64,000 nucleotides of DNA from Lichina pygmaea. Taxonomy: Eukaryota; Ascomycota; Lichinomycetes; Lichinales; Lichinaceae. Location of the stretch: assembly GCA_963422465.1 (NCBI GenBank), contig OY730169.1, positions 4,836,001-4,900,000 on the forward strand. The letters are read 5' to 3'. Under the pieces are notes generated by a model. The model saw only the letters and a program-made list of their open reading frames with translations. It did not search any database and was not told where the DNA came from. A program made the translations under genes and the position numbers. This document shows positions 59,401 to 64,000 of the stretch, piece by piece. The first letter of the stretch is position 1. Each line of letters begins with the position of its first letter.

Positions 59401-62400
59401 GGCGGGATCGTGCTTCGTACGACCAATATCCCAAGTGGGTACGGTCCCGATTCCTGATGCGCGGTGGGGATACCGGATCACCGCCGAGTAACACGAAAGG
59501 GTCGTCTCGACGGCTGGCCGACGTCTGTTTGGCCGCTCTCGGCCGGACGACAAGTCAACCTGGATCGCTCGGAAAGGCAGGAGGCTAAGTGCATCACGGC
59601 CCTGCTCCTTCGGGGAGTCTGCCGCGAGGGCGCAGAGCAGGTGCCGGCCTGATCGACAGGGACGCAGATGTCGACGCGCTCCTGCTCAAGTCAGCCGAAA
59701 CCGAACAGATCGTGGGGGGGGGGGGCGGACGTCAAACGGCGCCCAGATCGGGCGCGAGAGGGCCCGTCCGGACGAGCTCGAAGCTGGCGCCACACGCGGA
59801 GAGAAACGTACAAGAACGTCGTCGTCGTCGTCGTCGTCGTCGTCCCAACGCCCTTCCTTTTTTGCTTTCCTTTCGAAGCAGCCACACCTCGCCCGGTCCT
59901 GGCGATGGGCGGGGAACGGATCGACCAAGAAGGGCCCAGGCGTCGGATCTGATGGTGGGGCGGAATGGGTCTTCTGGAAAGGGTCGGCGTACGGTAGCAC
60001 CAAGGCCCATCCGTGGGAGGGATCCGCCTAGATTCGAGCCGGGGTGTGGTGGAGTGGTCGCCGAGGTCCGACCGACGTGGTGTGGAGGGGCGCTTCTGGC
60101 TGGTTTCGGAACGGGACGGCAGGGTGATTGTACTAATTTATGTGACCGGCCGTCCCCTTACAGATAGGAGTCGTTTGACGTCGAAAGCATCGTCGGCGAC
60201 GACGCCATCGAAACGTCCGAGGTGCGATGGCCGGAGTCGGAAACTCTCCTCGGGCGGTGGTGAGCGGCCAGGCTGATGAGGGTCGGAGCTGAAAGGTTCG
60301 AGTTTAGCCATGCTTCCTTCTGACGTAGCCGTGGCTGCGCGAGCGGCACTCGGTGGCAAGTGCAGTCGAACTCGACGTCTCTGTCCGAGTGTAGGGACGT
60401 TCGCCGGACAAGGACACAGACATGCCGGATGACAGGGCGGAGCGCCATGCGTCGGAGGGGGCGGGGGGGGGGGGGGGAGGGGGGGGCAACCTGGCCCATG
60501 CGAGAAAAGCAAAGGGCTACCACGGAGCCCTCGTGCGGCGTGTGCGCGCTCGTGCGTAGCAACGCCGAGAGTCACTCACCGGGGCACCGTCGTCGCTGCT
60601 CGGTCGAGCCCCCTTTCCGGCGACTTTCCCAGGTCGGACGTGCTCGTCGGCACAGCTCCAGCGCAATACGAAAGGAGAGAGATCCGTACGGTTCCGCCGA
60701 CGCCGAAACCCGACGGCGCATCTACCGGAAGCGCGATGGAGCTCTTGCTGGAAGGGGGATGGCCGGTCTGTCGTTCCGCTGCACGGGGCAAGCCCGGGCG
60801 CCCTAGCAGGGGCTTTGTCCAGGTCGAGGTCTGCTTAGTCTCGGGCGCACCTTCCCACCAACGTCCTTCGGCTCCGGGCCCTTGTGGTAGTGCGGTCAGC
60901 CACCGGCGTTGCTTCTGGAAGATGTACGAAGGTACGGTACAGTACGGAAGTACGTACTCGAGCCATTGCTTTTTTGGAAGATGCGTGGAAGATGGCCCAG
61001 CGAGGCAGCGACCCAACGTCAGGCCACCCTGCTTTCAGCTGCTTTCAGCTGCTTCCGACACCTCCAAGACGATTCGACGCTGGATGCTCTCCCGGTGTGA
61101 TCCAAGTGCGTGATGATCAGTATCTCTTCGTGCCCAACGCCAAGCGCACGTCGGTCCTGGGTCAAGGAGCACGTTGGAGGGAGACCGACCGAGACGGCCT
61201 GCTGTCGTCCGCGCTAGGCTGGTGCTGGTCTAGCCCTGCAGTGCACCGACCCAGATAGTACCTCCAGTACGGAAGTACATACCGTACGTATGTAGTACAT
61301 AAATCACGTACTTTCGTACCGAGGTACATCAGCCTCGTCGAGTGAGTGTGCCGCTGTCGTTGCGGTGAAAGTCTCTCCGGGGTTCCTTGCCGACATTGTA
61401 GAAACGTTGATGGTCCGACGACCTGAGCGGCAGAGTTCCATCTGCGCACACCGGACGTATGGTACGTATAGAAGTACGGAAGTACTCCGTACATTCGATC
61501 GTAGTGCCTGCAGGTGATGATAAAGGTGAACATGCGATGTTAAGTGCGCGGGAGCAGACGCCATCCCACCGAAATGACATCGTCCGACGCAGGTTTCGCG
61601 GTCCTTTGGATACTAGCATCGGACGGACGCCCCTGAGGAGAACTGCTCCACCGAAGATCGATGCCCCATCCCTTACGTACCGGTACTGGATGAGACGTGA
61701 TCCTAGAGCCAAGCCGGCTGTCCCGAGGGCAAAGGCCATCCGATGTCTGAGGCGGATGAATCTTGCCCCGGCCATGGCCTCCTGGATGAAAAACTTGCCT
61801 CGACGACGACTCAGGCCATGAGTAACACGCGTACTCGTACGTCAGTGTTCGCGTAGGACGGCGTGATGGATGTAGCGTTGATGCTGATAGGCGTCGACAA
61901 CAACTGCCGGCTTGCGCCCTTGGGCCGGTCCAGGTGCCGCAACGGAACCGTGCCTGGACCCCTCGTCGCGTTCCACCGGCACGGTAGATGAAATGAGTGG
62001 GAGACTGCCATAGCGGAATCTCCACAGTCACGTTCCGGTGAGAGGCAGGACATCCCCTCCGTCGCGATGGTCGTGTGGTGACGACTCCACCGTGCCCCTT
62101 TTGCGTACGAGGCGCACAACGGCGTGGACGTCGTATTCAGCCGTCTGACGAGAGACACTCCGGACGGCATCCGTCCCTTCTTGGGAAGATGCACCATCGG
62201 AGAATAAAGTCCATCTCCATCTGGGGTCTCTCCGTTTCGCTCGGCAAGTTCTGGTATCTGTAATCTTTTTTTGGTACCTCGTATCGATACGGAGTACAGA
62301 TGTAGAAACATCTCCACCCGTGTTCACAGGCGGCCTGCCTTCTGCTGTGCCTTCAGGATGAGTTCCTGTACGTATGTTACGGTATCCTGCAAGCACCTAC

Positions 62401-62482
62401 CTTCGTACTTGCGTACGGAGCAGAATATTAGAGGCGCCGCTTGGCAGAGTCCACAGCCCGCTTTGCTTGCTTTTTCAACTCG

Positions 62483-62516
<34 letters not shown>

Positions 62517-64000
62517 GGTGGTGGTGGAAGTTGATGACCACCTCCCTTCCGACACAACGACGCGCAAGATACAGCAGTCCGGTGTGTTCTCTCGACAAAG
62601 ATTTCTGTTCTCGACGTCTGCGTCGGCCTTTTCTATTCTCGGCTGTTCTCAGATAGGTTGGGATGTGGATGGTGTCCGAAGACGTTGCCGAAGCAACACA
62701 TCAGCCGCATCGTTCGTGCTCATCTCCAGCCCCAAGGGATCTGCGACTGTCATATCAAACCGCAAGACCCAAGATTAGATCAAGAGTAAGCGTGCGGGGC
62801 TGGGTAGCGAGCCGTCGACGGTCAAGCAAAGCAGATGTTCTTCAGCCTGAGGCTGATACTAGTGAGGACACCGTCAGGACATTAGTGTACCACGATAGCT
62901 GTGAGAGGAAGTTGCCCCACAACAGATGGTGTCGTTGTACGACCAGCCTAGCAGTGGAGGCAGGAAGAAGAAGGAGAAGAAGAAGAAGAAGAAGAAGTGG
63001 AAGAAGAAGAAAGGAAGTGGGATACAGCTCAGCTGCGACGATCTCTTGATGAGACATGCCAAATGGTATTTTGCGCGCGTGGATACCTCCAATGCGACGT
63101 GGTTGAATTTGAGACCCGTGAGAGCTTGCCTCTTACGCCACACAAATAGTCAGCGAGACCGAAGCATTTCATTCTTGGATGCAGCCACAGAGCGGTCATC
63201 TTTCAGCCACTGATAACGTCTGTGGAAAATGTTCAGAGCCTCAATATCACCATCTTGGGCCTGCCTTCGGGTGTGAACGCCAGATAGTCGCATCTTCAGT
63301 CTTCTCCGCCCAGCTTGTCCAGGATGGGTCCTGGAACCCTAGCTGTAGATGCTGGCCCCAGCGAATGGAAATCTCATGTGAGCAGAGAGCTTGCCTTCAT
63401 ACCACTAAAACGGTACAGTACCACTCTTATGGCACTCCTCTGTTTTAGAACCAGTTTGCCAGACTACGGTGGGAACAGTAGGTGGCTGTAAAAGAGGAAA
63501 GCCTCCAGGCCCTAGAAGTCCTTAGGGCGACACCGTCAGTCTCACATGTCTAATAAGACGTTGAGCTGCTACCATAGGAAACTACCGGCGTACTGTACCA
63601 GTAGTCCTCAAGAACAGGGTCTGTAGCAGCAGGACCTGGAAAGTCCAAGCACCTTTTCCCCCGGTGCGTACGTTTGTGAGTATGGTTGGTTTGACGAGTC
63701 TCTACGCGCTTCATGGAAAAGTCATTTGTAGTAAGTAGACTTGGTGTCAAGATCGTGCACATGTACAGAACGTACCCAAGACCACATGATGTCAGGGGCA
63801 CATGACCATCATCGCTTTATAAATAGTTCGCTAGCCGAGCCATAGCTCGTTGATCACGCAATCTAAGACACATCATGACCAGCTTCCGCTGTAGCCCAGT
63901 ACGAGTGGTTTGTCTTGGTGGCTCAGGTTTACTGTAACTACGAGTACTGCTCCAACTCCACACCTCGCTTGTTACTAAGCAGCTTGGTCATCCAATGCTC
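59401..64000. other. Gene-free right end with microsatellites and GTAC tracts
   Basis: 4.6 kb. Its left edge is the promoter side of the Zn2Cys6 gene. Seen: (CGT)n at 59818-59843 and again around 62482-62520, a long G-rich run at 60460-60487, (GAA)n at 62965-63012, and GTAC-rich tracts at 60930-60955, 61260-61320 and 61460-61490. The last 600 bp have a TATAAATA box (63818) and look like decayed transposon DNA, but no partner repeat is in the window. No supportable gene. Confidence 0.45.

Noticed and set aside
61329-61775. A 148-codon minus-strand frame starting MAGARFIRLRHR
   Set aside because: Crossed by GTAC tracts and frames in other phases; no recognisable domain or splice pattern.
62842-63057. 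Leu-run and Lys-run frames around 63 kb
   Set aside because: Produced by the (GAA)n microsatellite read in different phases.

Overview
The window is nuclear DNA of a filamentous ascomycete (Pezizomycotina, most likely a Sordariomycete; the class is an inference). The evidence is that genes carry short GT-AG introns (mostly 47-180 nt) with CTGAC/CTAAC-like branch sites, and the protein families are typically fungal: a Zn2Cys6 regulator, a rhodopsin/PTH11-type membrane protein, a CAR-like GPCR, and ergosterol protein Erg28. Exon models below were built by hand so that reading phase closes across every intron.

Layout. 0-11 kb: a GPI-type secreted VWA protein, a long foldback element next to a tRNA-like module, an EXPERA/TMEM97 sterol-type membrane protein with three CACGTG boxes upstream, and a 694-residue membrane protein of unknown function. 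12.6-23.4 kb is a dense housekeeping block: inner-ring nucleoporin Nup170/Nup155, very-long-chain 3-ketoacyl-CoA reductase (Ifa38 type), ERG28 (sharing one promoter with the reductase), galactose-1-phosphate uridylyltransferase, an F-box protein and the YqeY/Aim41 mitochondrial protein. 24.8-26.5 kb: a CAR-like GPCR. 26.5-41.6 kb is a gene-poor repeat island with foldback elements, a Tc1/mariner relic, and a Russian-doll nest in which a Mutator-like miniature element has received a LINE fragment and two further miniature elements, each with its target-site duplication readable. One candidate secreted protein gene (34.2-35.3 kb) sits inside this island. 42-59.4 kb: a rhodopsin-type membrane protein, gamma-tubulin complex protein GCP2, a HerA-like P-loop ATPase, a Pol III tRNA-like gene, proteasome subunit alpha5 (with a 13-nt microexon) and a 1114-residue Zn2Cys6 regulator. 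59.4-64 kb has no gene I can support.

How they connect. Nucleoporin, GCP2, proteasome alpha5, Gal7 and Aim41 are independent core functions; there is no sign of a secondary-metabolite cluster. The lipid genes (Ifa38 reductase, ERG28, EXPERA protein) all act at the ER membrane, and both of their promoters carry a CACGTG box, which may hint at shared control. The least explained material is the repeat island, a dispersed 10-mer (GGCACGGGTA) that usually follows a hairpin, the tRNA-like genes with long inserts, and the secreted protein whose adjoining exons end in the same motif.
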